DNA of 38,809 bases from Pseudoalteromonas shioyasakiensis (GTDB taxonomy: Bacteria; Pseudomonadota; Gammaproteobacteria; Enterobacterales; Alteromonadaceae): NCBI RefSeq assembly GCF_022398475.1, contig NZ_JAKEVM010000029.1, positions 1 to 38,809 on the forward strand, in the 5' to 3' direction. The notes below the pieces were generated by a model that saw nothing but the letters and a program-made list of their open reading frames with translations, ran no database searches and was not told the DNA's origin. The position numbers were made by a program, and so were the translations under genes. Below are positions 7,324 through 15,810 of the stretch, one piece after another (position 1 is the stretch's first letter; every line of letters starts with the position of its first letter).

Positions 7324-8973
7324 TTAATGCTCAAGAGCTCTAAACTTTTCGCGTAAGTGGTTACGAATACCAATCGCGGTGATATTCAGGGCGATAATTA
7401 CTGATACCAGTAAGAATGCCGTGGCATATACCAGCGGACGTGCCGCTTCTACGTTAGGGCTTTGGAAACCAACATCGTAAATGTGGAAACCTAAGTGCAT
7501 AAATTTTCTATCTAAGTGTATGTATGGGAAGTTACCGTCAAGTGGCAGTGTTGGCGCCATCTTAACAACACCAACAAGCATTAGTGGTGCTACTTCACCG
7601 GCTGCACGTGCAACCGCTAAGATTAAACCTGTCATAATCGCTGGGCTTGCCATCGGAATGATGATACGCCATAGCGTTTCTGCTTTTGTTGCGCCAAGTG
7701 CTAATGAACCATGACGAACCGTACTTGGAATACGTGATAAACCTTCTTCAGTCGAAACAATAACAACAGGAAGCGTTAAAATTGCTAGCGTTAAAGCAGA
7801 CCAAATCACACCTGGCGTACCAAATACTGGGCTTGGCGATGACTCAGGGTAGAACAATTGGTCAATACTGCCACCTAGCATGTATACAAAGAAACCTAGA
7901 CCAAATACACCGTATACAATCGAAGGTACACCTGCAAGGTTGATTACCGCGATACGGATCATCTTAGTCACGGCATTTTTTGCTGCGTATTCATGTAAGT
8001 AAATCGCTGCAACAACACCAAACGGCGTCACAATCACTGCCATTAGTAATACCATGAACACGGTACCGAAAATCGCTGGGAATACACCGCCTTCTGTGTT
8101 TGCTTCACGTGGGTCATCTGCTACAAACTTACCAAGTTGTACAAAGTAATGACCAAGCTTAGCAAAGAAGCCCATGTCATTAGGGAACCACACATCAAGA
8201 ACTTGATACAGAGGTATAGTAACCACTTCACCGCGCATGTCTCTTACAGTTACTTGGTCACGCTTTGCTTGTTTACGAAGCGCGAATAACTGCTTTTCTA
8301 ATACTGTGTATTCAGCACGTAACTCAGCACGAGTTTGTGCAAGCTCAGCAACACGCTCATCGGTTAGTTCGTTATCAAGCTGGTATGCTTTTTCTCTTAA
8401 GCGTAAACGTTCAAGCTCATAGTTAATATGACCAATATCGCCATTTTGTAAGTCTAACGCTTGGTCATTCAGGTCAACAGCACGGTCTACAAGATCATAA
8501 AGCACGTCGATTTTGTTATCAGTGATAACTTCACCGTCTTTAATAACCTGTTCTACATAACCGTAGAAGTTACCGTTTTTACTACGCTCGAATACAGCAA
8601 GCTCAGCTGGCGCAGTACGCGATGTGATGTCTGTCTCTAGTACCCAACGGAAATCTAGAGCTACGTACTCACGGTTACCTGTTTTAATCAATAAACGCTC
8701 TAGTTGCTCTTTATCGTAATGAGATAAATCAACGCCCGTCGCCTCAATACGTGATTTTGCAACTAGTTCACGGTCATAAATCTCACCGATCACTGTTTGT
8801 TTTTCAACTGAGCCTTGCAGCTCAAATTGCACTACTTCTGATGGCCAGAAAAAGCTTAAACCTTTCCAAGCAATCATGGCTAGTAAGCCAAGAACCGAGA
8901 TTAAACTGATGCTTACCGCACCGCCGGTCATCCAAATCCAAGGAGAACCAGACTTAAACCACTGCTTTACCAT
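7324..8973 (-). CDS. pstA: PstA, phosphate ABC permease with a large periplasmic insertion
   Basis: A 549-residue permease, nearly twice the E. coli PstA length (about 296). After the first transmembrane helix (about 13-40) comes an insertion of about 240 residues. It includes a long Glu/Leu/Arg-rich coiled-coil helix pair (around LNDQALDLQNGDIGHINYEL onward). The conserved permease domain follows from about residue 295 to the end, with the EAA-type loop SLALGATKAETLWRIIIPMA. I chose the ATG at 8973, which has GGAGAG 7 bases upstream, over a GTG at 8988 that has no ribosome site. It follows the pstC stop by 15 bases. The insertion should face the periplasm and may bind the long PstC domain or PstS. 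Confidence 0.93.
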   Translation of the reverse strand: MVKQWFKSGSPWIWMTGGAVSISLISVLGLLAMIAWKGLSFFWPSEVVQFELQGSVEKQTVIGEIYDRELVAKSRIEATGVDLSHYDKEQLERLLIKTGNREYVALDFRWVLETDITSRTAPAELAVFERSKNGNFYGYVEQVIKDGEVITDNKIDVLYDLVDRAVDLNDQALDLQNGDIGHINYELERLRLREKAYQLDNELTDERVAELAQTRAELRAEYTVLEKQLFALRKQAKRDQVTVRDMRGEVVTIPLYQVLDVWFPNDMGFFAKLGHYFVQLGKFVADDPREANTEGGVFPAIFGTVFMVLLMAVIVTPFGVVAAIYLHEYAAKNAVTKMIRIAVINLAGVPSIVYGVFGLGFFVYMLGGSIDQLFYPESSPSPVFGTPGVIWSALTLAILTLPVVIVSTEEGLSRIPSTVRHGSLALGATKAETLWRIIIPMASPAIMTGLILAVARAAGEVAPLMLVGVVKMAPTLPLDGNFPYIHLDRKFMHLGFHIYDVGFQSPNVEAARPLVYATAFLLVSVIIALNITAIGIRNHLREKFRALEH

Positions 8974-8988
8974 GTCGTGTCTCTCCAC

Positions 8989-11223
8989 CTACATTGAACT
9001 GTATTTATCACGCAGTTGCTGTCGAACAAACTCAGCCACTGTGTTGAAAATGAATGTGAATATGAATAATACAAATGCTGCTAAGAATAGAATGCGATAA
9101 TGCGAGCTACCTACCTCAGACTCAGGCATTTCTACCGCGATATTCGCTGCAAGTGTTCTCATACCCTGGAAGATACTCCAGTCCATAATAGGTGTATTAC
9201 CTGTTGCCATTAGTACAATCATTGTTTCACCTACAGCACGGCCTAGACCCATCATTACTGCTGAGAATATACCTGGGCTTGCTGTTAGTAATACTACGCG
9301 AACCAATGTTTGCCATTGTGTTGCACCTAGTGCTAATGAACCGTTTGATAAGTGCTTAGGAACACTGAATACCGCATCTTCAGCAATTGAGAAGATAGTC
9401 GGGATAACAGCAAAGCCCATCGCAATACCAACAACTAGTGAGTTACGTTGGTCAAACGTCATACCCAGTTCATTGGTTAAGTACTGACGCACATTGCCGT
9501 CAAACATCCAAAGCTCAATTGAGTTACTCATCGCAAACGATAACCAGCCGATGAAAATAACCACTGGAATAAGTAAAATTGAGTGCGAACCTTCAGGAAT
9601 ACGGTGACGAATTGACGCCGGTAGCTTGTTCCAGCCAAAAGCCGTTAATAAAATAGCGATTGGTAGCAACACCAATAATCCAATAATCGCAGGTAAATGC
9701 TCTTCAATTAATGGTGCTAACCAAAGACCCGCTAAGAAACCTAGGATTACCGTTGGTAATGCTTCCATGATTTCTACAGTCGGCTTAACCACTTTACGTA
9801 ATTCACTCGACATAAAGTACGCCGTGTAAATTGCCGCTGAAAGCGCAATTGGTACCGCAAATAACATTGCGTACATTGCCGCTTTAATCGTACCGAATGA
9901 AATTGGCACTAATGAGAACTTAGATTCAAAGTCATCACTTGCAGACGTTGACTGCCAAATGTAGCCCGGCTCTGGGTAACCTTCGTACCATACCTCTTGC
10001 CACAACGCAGACCAAGTTACTTCTGGGTGCTCGTTATGAATTTCAATTACTTTTAGCGCGTCATCAGCAAGAATAAGTGCCGCATTTGAACGTGGCGCTA
10101 TTGCAAAGTTTTGAATTGGACCTTCGCTTACTTTACCTTGCCACAGTTTAGCATCGCTAGTTGTGTAATAAATACCTAGCTCACCGTTAGCGCCTGCTGT
10201 GAAGAAGGTACGACGGTAGAACTCGGTGAAAATGTTTAGTTTCGATTGCTTGCTGGTTTCAAATGCACGAATCTTTTGGAACTCACGGCCATTTTCAGTG
10301 TTTACTTCAAACCACTGTGAAACTTCGCCATTATCGTTAGCAAGCATCAGTGAGTTGGCACCAGCCAATAGTTGAGTTGAAACTAGGTTCGCGTTTTCTT
10401 CGTTAGCTGCAAGCAGTTGAATTTGCTCAACTTCAGAAGGGTAACGGGTATCATATACGTAAATTTGATTTGCTGAACGCACGAATGTACGTGTTGTATC
10501 TGGTGAGATTAATAGCTCATCAACACGACCTTCGATATCAAGCTCAGTACGCTCAACAACCCACTCTACTTCGCCGGTGAACATGTTTTCTTCACCCACA
10601 AAGCTGCTGAATATAACGCGCTTGTCAGCCGTTAAAGCAACAACAGCTGTTTTATCTTCGTAGTGGCTAAATGCAAATTTAGTGATTGCCGCACCTTGCT
10701 CATCAACTTCAAGCGCCATATCACCCAACGGGTAATCTAAACGTGGTGTTAACTTGCGTTGATTGTTCGGGAATGTCACTAAGAATTTTGGCGCAACCAC
10801 AACCACAGAGCCATTTTCTAGGCCGTATGCGTATTGCCCCTGAAACGGTGCAGAGCTTGCGAAGCTGCTTACATCGCTTGGTAATTCTGTATTAAGGGTG
10901 GTGATCTTTTTACCAAATTGCTCTTTTTCAACATTGTAAAAGTCCACATTACCTTTTTCACCGAGTAAAAAGGCAATTTCGGTTTGTTCTTCAATGCCAA
11001 GACCCACAACTTCTGACGCATTTTGTAGTTTTACACTGTTACGTGTATCTACTTTTGCTGACTCAAAAATAGGTTGAACAACATAAAGAAGGTAAAAGAA
11101 TATAAGTAGCAGTGCTACTAGCACCATTACGCCACCTGCGGAAATACCCCACTTGGCAAACCTGTCTTTAAATAGACGGCTTCTATCCGTATGAAAGGTA
11201 GGTTTATTCGGATTGGAAGTCAT
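8989..11223 (-). CDS. pstC: PstC, phosphate ABC permease with a large periplasmic domain
   Basis: A 744-residue permease against about 319 in E. coli. One transmembrane helix near residues 28-50 is followed by some 370 residues of beta-rich sequence with repeat-like blades (for example EQIYVYDTRYPSEVEQIQLL-type units), which suggests a beta-propeller-like periplasmic domain. The ABC permease domain then covers about 445-740, with the loop SLALGATQWQTLVRVVLLTA. The start is the ATG at 11223, which has AAGGG 7 bases upstream; the ATG at 11256 would fall inside the promoter -10. It is the first gene of the pst operon and directly follows a Pho-box promoter. No pstS is present; the binding protein must be encoded elsewhere. 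Confidence 0.92.
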   Translation of the reverse strand: MTSNPNKPTFHTDRSRLFKDRFAKWGISAGGVMVLVALLLIFFYLLYVVQPIFESAKVDTRNSVKLQNASEVVGLGIEEQTEIAFLLGEKGNVDFYNVEKEQFGKKITTLNTELPSDVSSFASSAPFQGQYAYGLENGSVVVVAPKFLVTFPNNQRKLTPRLDYPLGDMALEVDEQGAAITKFAFSHYEDKTAVVALTADKRVIFSSFVGEENMFTGEVEWVVERTELDIEGRVDELLISPDTTRTFVRSANQIYVYDTRYPSEVEQIQLLAANEENANLVSTQLLAGANSLMLANDNGEVSQWFEVNTENGREFQKIRAFETSKQSKLNIFTEFYRRTFFTAGANGELGIYYTTSDAKLWQGKVSEGPIQNFAIAPRSNAALILADDALKVIEIHNEHPEVTWSALWQEVWYEGYPEPGYIWQSTSASDDFESKFSLVPISFGTIKAAMYAMLFAVPIALSAAIYTAYFMSSELRKVVKPTVEIMEALPTVILGFLAGLWLAPLIEEHLPAIIGLLVLLPIAILLTAFGWNKLPASIRHRIPEGSHSILLIPVVIFIGWLSFAMSNSIELWMFDGNVRQYLTNELGMTFDQRNSLVVGIAMGFAVIPTIFSIAEDAVFSVPKHLSNGSLALGATQWQTLVRVVLLTASPGIFSAVMMGLGRAVGETMIVLMATGNTPIMDWSIFQGMRTLAANIAVEMPESEVGSSHYRILFLAAFVLFIFTFIFNTVAEFVRQQLRDKYSSM

Positions 11224-11254
11224 CAAAACACCCTTAAATCTTAACGTTGCGCGC

Positions 11255-11288
11255 ATTATATTTCACCAAGATGACAGTAATGTTACAA
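11255..11288 (-). promoter_or_regulatory. PhoB-type promoter of pstCAB-phoU
   Basis: Minus strand: TTGTAAC-ATTA-CTGTCAT (11288-11271) matches the Pho box layout of two 7-base units at 11-base spacing; the second unit is a perfect CTGTCAT. Exactly 10 bases further is a perfect TATAAT (11260-11255), the spacing found in PhoB-activated promoters where the box replaces the -35. The predicted start is about 25 bases before the pstC ATG at 11223. Confidence 0.8.
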
Positions 11289-11571
11289 ACGTCATAATTC
11301 AGTGTAATAAAGCGAGTATTTCAGGGACATATTTTAAAGTTAAAAAATGACCAAATTGCGACATTGCTCTGCATATTTATAACGACCAAATTCACAACCT
11401 AACAAACTGTTATAACTAATTTTTTATAACTATATGGAAAAAATTGGACAAACAATAAAACTGCATCAATACTCAAGATGACTTATTTTTTTCGACAATA
11501 AGAATCATTTTTAACCAACGCCTCCTTCCTTTTATTGCATTTTTCAGAGGCCTTTTTACAGAGATATAAGT
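11289..11571. other. AT-rich divergent intergenic region between pstC and the ACT gene
   Basis: With the Pho promoter, this 348-base gap (11224-11571) separates pstC from the plus-strand ACT gene. It holds no gene that I can see. It contains two direct copies of GACCAAATT (11349 and 11384, 35 apart) and three of TTATAAC (11377, 11410, 11424), which may be operator sites. Near its end GCCTC (11520) and GAGGC (11547), followed by TTTTT, form a weak hairpin in the leader of the ACT gene. Confidence 0.45.
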
Positions 11572-12078
11572 ATGAAGCAGTTAGTAATTACTATTTTGGG
11601 GCCAGACAAACCCGGCCTAGTTGAAGACCTTTCAGCCACAATTTTAAACCATCATGGTAACTGGTTAAGCAGTAATTTGAGCCACCTTGCAGGTCACTTT
11701 GCAGGGATTATTGAGGCAGCAGTACCTGAAGAGCACCTGCAAGAATTGCAAGACGCATTACATAGTCTGCCGTATTTAGAAATCAGAATTGAACGCGGCG
11801 CCGAAACTCTGTCAGAAGAAAAATCTGAACAAATCAATTTTGTCATTACTGGCAACGACAGACCTGGCATTGTACAAGAGCTTGCCAGCGTTATTCGTCA
11901 CAAAGGGGCGAATATCACTCACCTAAATTCAAAACAACAAAGTGCACCTAACTGGGGCGTGCCAATTTTTAGTGCTGTTGCCACCGTCGCTTTGCCAATG
12001 GGCATGAACAAAGACGAAGTGATCAGCGCACTTGAGTCTATTACTACAGACCTAATTGTTGATATTGAGGACGCATAA
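11572..12078 (+). CDS. Tandem ACT-domain regulator, GcvR-like
   Basis: A 168-residue cytoplasmic protein of two ACT domains. The first is at about 1-75, opening with LVITILGPDKPGLVEDLSA; the second at about 85-168, with NFVITGNDRPGIVQELASVI. Both carry the (G/N)xDxPG loop that binds amino acids at ACT interfaces. This is the layout of GcvR, the glycine cleavage repressor accessory protein (about 190 residues in E. coli). No DNA-binding domain is present. Its place between pst and ppk is not the usual gcvR context, so it may be a paralogue that senses an amino acid or another ligand in relation to phosphate or polyphosphate. The direct role is unknown. Confidence 0.8.
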   Translation: MKQLVITILGPDKPGLVEDLSATILNHHGNWLSSNLSHLAGHFAGIIEAAVPEEHLQELQDALHSLPYLEIRIERGAETLSEEKSEQINFVITGNDRPGIVQELASVIRHKGANITHLNSKQQSAPNWGVPIFSAVATVALPMGMNKDEVISALESITTDLIVDIEDA

Positions 12079-12130
12079 CAAGCAAGTTTATAGGGATATT
12101 AAAACTTAAACTAAGCTTTAAAATTAACGA

Positions 12131-12174
12131 CATACATGTCACATAACTGACATGTATGACGTTAACGTCATACA
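12131..12174. repeat. Two interlocked inverted repeats upstream of ppk
   Basis: CATACATGTCA (12131-12141) and TGACATGTATG (12148-12158) form perfect 11-base arms around CATAAC. Overlapping their right arm is a perfect 22-base palindrome (12153-12174) centred on GTT/AAC. They can be read as alternative hairpins, as a terminator of the ACT gene without a T-run, or as binding sites. They overlap the Pho-box repeats described next. Confidence 0.75.
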
Positions 12175-12198
12175 AACGTCATCTGCATCCTCTATATT
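12136..12198 (+). promoter_or_regulatory. Tandem Pho boxes and -10 of the ppk-ppx operon
   Basis: The proximal box ACGTCAT-ACAA-ACGTCAT (12165-12182) is a perfect 11-base-spaced direct repeat close to the Pho box consensus unit CTGTCAT. A second box, ATGTCAC-ATAA-CTGACAT, is at 12136-12153. TATATT (12193-12198) lies exactly 10 bases after the proximal box, the same geometry as at pstC. This predicts PhoB activation of ppk-ppx during phosphate starvation. Confidence 0.72.
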
Positions 12199-12227
12199 CT
12201 AACTAGCTATAAACGTTGGAAAACCAG

Positions 12228-14309
12228 ATGAACGCATCACACTCTTCTTCTCAAGCCGTTAACTACTTTGCCAAAGAGCTAAGTTGGCTGTCTTTTAATG
12301 AACGCGTGCTGCAAGAAGCTAAAGATAAATCTAACCCGATTATTGAGCGCATGCGCTTTTTAGGTATTTACTCAAACAACATGGATGAGTTTTTCCGTGT
12401 TCGTGTTGCCGATGTAAAACGTCGAATTTTACTTAATAAAATTCCTGATGCGAACTTTGAAGAAGACGAAATATTACTTCATCAGATCCAAAGCAAAGTG
12501 CTACAGCTTGGTAAAAAGTTTAACCAAATTCATAAAGACATTTTAAATGACTTAAACGAGCACAATATTCACGTTGAGTTACCTGAGGAGTTATCTGAAT
12601 TTCACTTGAGTTGGCTGAAAAAATTCTTCCACGATAATGTGCTGCAACACATATTGCCGATTTTACTCTCTGAAAAGAAAGACTACTCAGATCAAATCAA
12701 CGACACCATGACCTATTTGTTTGTCGAGATGACTAACCAAAAAAGTCATTATGCCATGATGGAAGTACCAACCGACCGCGTATCTCGATTTGTTATTTTG
12801 CCACCAGAGAAAACGCGCCGTCACAAAACCATTGTGATGCTAGATGACATCATCGCCTACTTTATTCGCGATGTGTTTAGCAGCTTTTTTAGCTTTGATG
12901 ATATTCAATGTTATGCCATCAAATTGACCCGTGATGCCGAATACAATTTAGATGACGAGCTTGAAGAAGGCTTGCTCGATAAAATGTCAAAAGGTCTAAA
13001 ACAACGTATTTCTGCAGAGCCTGTGCGCCTTGTTTATGACGAGAGCATGCCAGCTGAGATGCTTAAAGTGATGAAAAAGCGCCTTAATATAAGCCAACAT
13101 GATGCGCTGATCCCCGGCGGTCGTTACCGTAATTTCCGCGATTTTATTGCGTTTCCGAATGTTGGCCGCCAGTATTTAGAAAACAAACCACTGCCTGCAT
13201 TACAAAGTACGGCTTTTAACAATCACTCAAGTGTGTTTGATGCCATTTCAGAGCAAGATATTTTACTGTATTACCCTTATCACACCTTTAATCATTTACT
13301 TGAGTTTGTACGCCAAGCTGCTTTTGACCCAGATGTAACCCAAATTAAGGTCAATATTTATCGCGTTGCGAGCCAGTCTCGACTTGTCTCTACGCTTATT
13401 AATGCAGCAAAAAATGGCAAACACGTAACCGTTATGGTTGAGCTGAAAGCGCGTTTTGATGAACAAAACAATATTGAATGGGCAAAAACCCTAAGCAATG
13501 CTGGTGTTAAAGTGATCTTTGGTATTCCTGCGTTGAAAGTGCACAGTAAGTTATGCGTTATTCACCGTAAAGAAAAGAACAACATAGTGAAATATGCCCA
13601 TATAGGCACGGGTAACTTCCACGAAAAAACCGCCAAAATCTACACTGACTTTAGCTTATTCACCAAGTTTGAGGGCATTAGTGAAGAGTGCGATAGTGTG
13701 TTTAAGTTTATCGAAAGCAGCTATAAGCCATTTCAATTTGATCATTTGATGATTTCGCCAGTCAACGCAAGACAAACTATTATGTCGCTAATTGATGCTG
13801 AAATAACCAATGTAGAACATGGTAAGGCTGGTCGAATTACGCTAAAAATAAACAACCTTGTTGATAAAGAGCTGGTTGATCACCTCTACTTTGCCGCAAG
13901 ACGCGGTGTGAAAATTCGCATTATTGTGCGTGGCATGTGTTCGTTAGTGCCCTCTGCCGTTAACGAAAATATTCGCATTATTAGCATTGTTGACCGCTTT
14001 TTAGAGCACCCTCGGGTGATGGTGTTTCATAATAATGGCGACGAAAAAGTGTATATTTCATCGGCAGACTGGATGACCCGAAATCTTGATCACCGTGTTG
14101 AAGTAGCCACACCGATTTATGATGAAAAATTAAAACAGCTTATTATTGATATTCTTGAGCTACAGTTTAAAGATAGATCAAAAGCGCGCATAATCGATAG
14201 CGAACAAAAAAACAGCTATGTGCGCCGTGGCAATCGTAAAAAAATTCGCTCGCAAATTGCCATTTATGACCACCTTAAGAAATGGGAAAGTAACTATAAT
14301 AATGAATGA
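12228..14309 (+). CDS. ppk1: Polyphosphate kinase 1
   Basis: A 693-residue Ppk1, which makes polyphosphate reversibly from ATP at the membrane. The four-part fold is visible: N-terminal domain (AKELSWLSFNERVLQEA near 14-30), head domain, and two phospholipase-D-like catalytic domains. The autophosphorylated histidine is H439 in LKVHSKLCVIHRKE, matching E. coli H435. The second catalytic histidine is H594 in RFLEHPRVMVF, followed by VYISSADWMTRNLDHRVEV. I chose the ATG at 12228 over an in-frame TTG at 12216, because the sequence TGGAAAA supplies a weak ribosome site at the right distance only for the ATG. It overlaps ppx by 8 bases and is preceded by a Pho-box promoter. Confidence 0.95.
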   Translation: MNASHSSSQAVNYFAKELSWLSFNERVLQEAKDKSNPIIERMRFLGIYSNNMDEFFRVRVADVKRRILLNKIPDANFEEDEILLHQIQSKVLQLGKKFNQIHKDILNDLNEHNIHVELPEELSEFHLSWLKKFFHDNVLQHILPILLSEKKDYSDQINDTMTYLFVEMTNQKSHYAMMEVPTDRVSRFVILPPEKTRRHKTIVMLDDIIAYFIRDVFSSFFSFDDIQCYAIKLTRDAEYNLDDELEEGLLDKMSKGLKQRISAEPVRLVYDESMPAEMLKVMKKRLNISQHDALIPGGRYRNFRDFIAFPNVGRQYLENKPLPALQSTAFNNHSSVFDAISEQDILLYYPYHTFNHLLEFVRQAAFDPDVTQIKVNIYRVASQSRLVSTLINAAKNGKHVTVMVELKARFDEQNNIEWAKTLSNAGVKVIFGIPALKVHSKLCVIHRKEKNNIVKYAHIGTGNFHEKTAKIYTDFSLFTKFEGISEECDSVFKFIESSYKPFQFDHLMISPVNARQTIMSLIDAEITNVEHGKAGRITLKINNLVDKELVDHLYFAARRGVKIRIIVRGMCSLVPSAVNENIRIISIVDRFLEHPRVMVFHNNGDEKVYISSADWMTRNLDHRVEVATPIYDEKLKQLIIDILELQFKDRSKARIIDSEQKNSYVRRGNRKKIRSQIAIYDHLKKWESNYNNE

Positions 14310-15789
14310 TTATCCCTCAATTGCTGCCGTTGATTTAGGCTCAAATAGTTTTCATTTAGTGGTGGCAAGAGAGGTCGATGGCTCTTTGCAAATCTTACAC
14401 AAAGAAAAACAGCGCGTTTACTTAGCTGACGGTTTAGATGATAAAAATCATTTAAGCCAAGAAGCAATCGAACGCGCGCTGGCAATTCTTAAGCAGTTTG
14501 CGACTACCTTGCAGGACTTCCCCCTTGAGAATGTCAAAGTGGCGGCAACTTACACATTACGCCGCGCTAAAAATATTCATTCGTTCTTAACCCAAGCAAG
14601 TAAAGTGTTTCCTTACCCAATCGAAGTAATATCGGGGCAGGAGGAAGCGCGCTTAATTTACCAAGGTGTTGCCCATTACATTCATCACGATGAAAACCGC
14701 TTAGTCATTGATATCGGCGGCGGCAGTACCGAACTCATCATTGGCAAACACTTTAAGCACAAGCTACTTACTAGCCGCAATATGGGCTGTGTTAGTTACA
14801 CCAAGCAGTTTTTTGCAGATGGACAAATCACTGCTAAGCGCTTTGCCAAAGCTGAAGTTCGCGCAGAGCAAGAACTCGAAGTGATTTTCGCCAACTACTT
14901 ATCGGCTGGCTGGCAATCTGTGGTGGGAACATCAGGCACTATTAAATCTATCCTTGCCATGATCAATGCTAACGATGCCGAGCAAGAGCTGATTACATTA
15001 GAGCGATTATTAGAACTAAAAACTCAGTTTATTGCAGCTAAACAAATAAAAGCGCTACAAATTGAAGGTCTTACACCTGAGCGGCAAGTGAGTATATGTG
15101 GTGGTTTAGCTATTTTAATTGCGGTATTTAGGCTGTTTAAAATCGAAGCGTTGCAATACAGCGACTTTTCACTTCGTGAAGGCCTGCTACATGAAATGCA
15201 GCAAAAGCTCGCACACAAAGATATTCGCACTAATACCATAGCGAACCTATCTGAGCGTAACGCCATAGATAAAGAGCATGCTAACCGCGTCTCGACAACC
15301 GCAAAGTGGCTGTTTGAACAAGTAAAAGAGGCATGGCAACTTACCGATCCTGACTACATCAACTTGCTGGATTGGGCCGCGCAGCTGCATGAAATTGGCT
15401 TAGGGGTTAATTCATCAGGGATACATAAGCACAGTGCATATATCGTTGCGAATAGCCAATTACCAGGCTTTACGCAGCAACAACAAACCTTGCTTAGTTG
15501 CATGATCCGTTTTTATCGGAAAAAAATTCGTTTAGAAGAGTTTCCGGCACTGCATACCATGCAGCATTATGAAATATTGCAGCTTATTGTGATTTTGCGC
15601 TTAGCGGTACTACTGAATCAAAAGCGTATTACCGATCAAGGTTTTAAACTTGAGGTAACAGCCAAGCAAAATAGTATGTTCTTAAAGTTTCACAATAAGT
15701 GGCTTAAAGAACATACCTTGCTTTTAGCTGACTTACAGCAAGAGCAAAAATACCTTAAAAAAGTCGGCTTCTTACTCGATTTTCATTAA
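14302..15789 (+). CDS. ppx: Exopolyphosphatase / GppA family phosphatase
   Basis: A 495-residue Ppx/GppA enzyme that removes terminal phosphate from polyphosphate and, in some members, from pppGpp. The actin-like ATPase-type fold shows AAVDLGSNSFHLVVARE (near 7-23), SGQEEARLIYQG, the glycine-rich VIDIGGGSTELIIG and VGTSGTIKSI. A C-terminal HD-like helical domain covers about 310-495 (with LHEIGLGVNSSGIHKHSAYI). The start is the ATG at 14302, inside the end of ppk (ATGAATGA overlap), which implies translational coupling. Earlier in-frame starts would run 84 bases into ppk without a ribosome site. Length fits either Ppx or GppA; the ppk partner favours Ppx. The pair lets one transcript supply both synthesis and breakdown of polyphosphate. 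Confidence 0.9.
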   Translation: MNDYPSIAAVDLGSNSFHLVVAREVDGSLQILHKEKQRVYLADGLDDKNHLSQEAIERALAILKQFATTLQDFPLENVKVAATYTLRRAKNIHSFLTQASKVFPYPIEVISGQEEARLIYQGVAHYIHHDENRLVIDIGGGSTELIIGKHFKHKLLTSRNMGCVSYTKQFFADGQITAKRFAKAEVRAEQELEVIFANYLSAGWQSVVGTSGTIKSILAMINANDAEQELITLERLLELKTQFIAAKQIKALQIEGLTPERQVSICGGLAILIAVFRLFKIEALQYSDFSLREGLLHEMQQKLAHKDIRTNTIANLSERNAIDKEHANRVSTTAKWLFEQVKEAWQLTDPDYINLLDWAAQLHEIGLGVNSSGIHKHSAYIVANSQLPGFTQQQQTLLSCMIRFYRKKIRLEEFPALHTMQHYEILQLIVILRLAVLLNQKRITDQGFKLEVTAKQNSMFLKFHNKWLKEHTLLLADLQQEQKYLKKVGFLLDFH

Positions 15790-15810
15790 GCTGATTAATA
15801 GATTAATCGA

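Noticed and set aside
14218..14301. An earlier start for ppx
   Set aside because: It would overlap ppk by 92 bases; MNDYPSIAAVDLGSNSF at 14302 is the family N-terminus and shows a normal coupling overlap.
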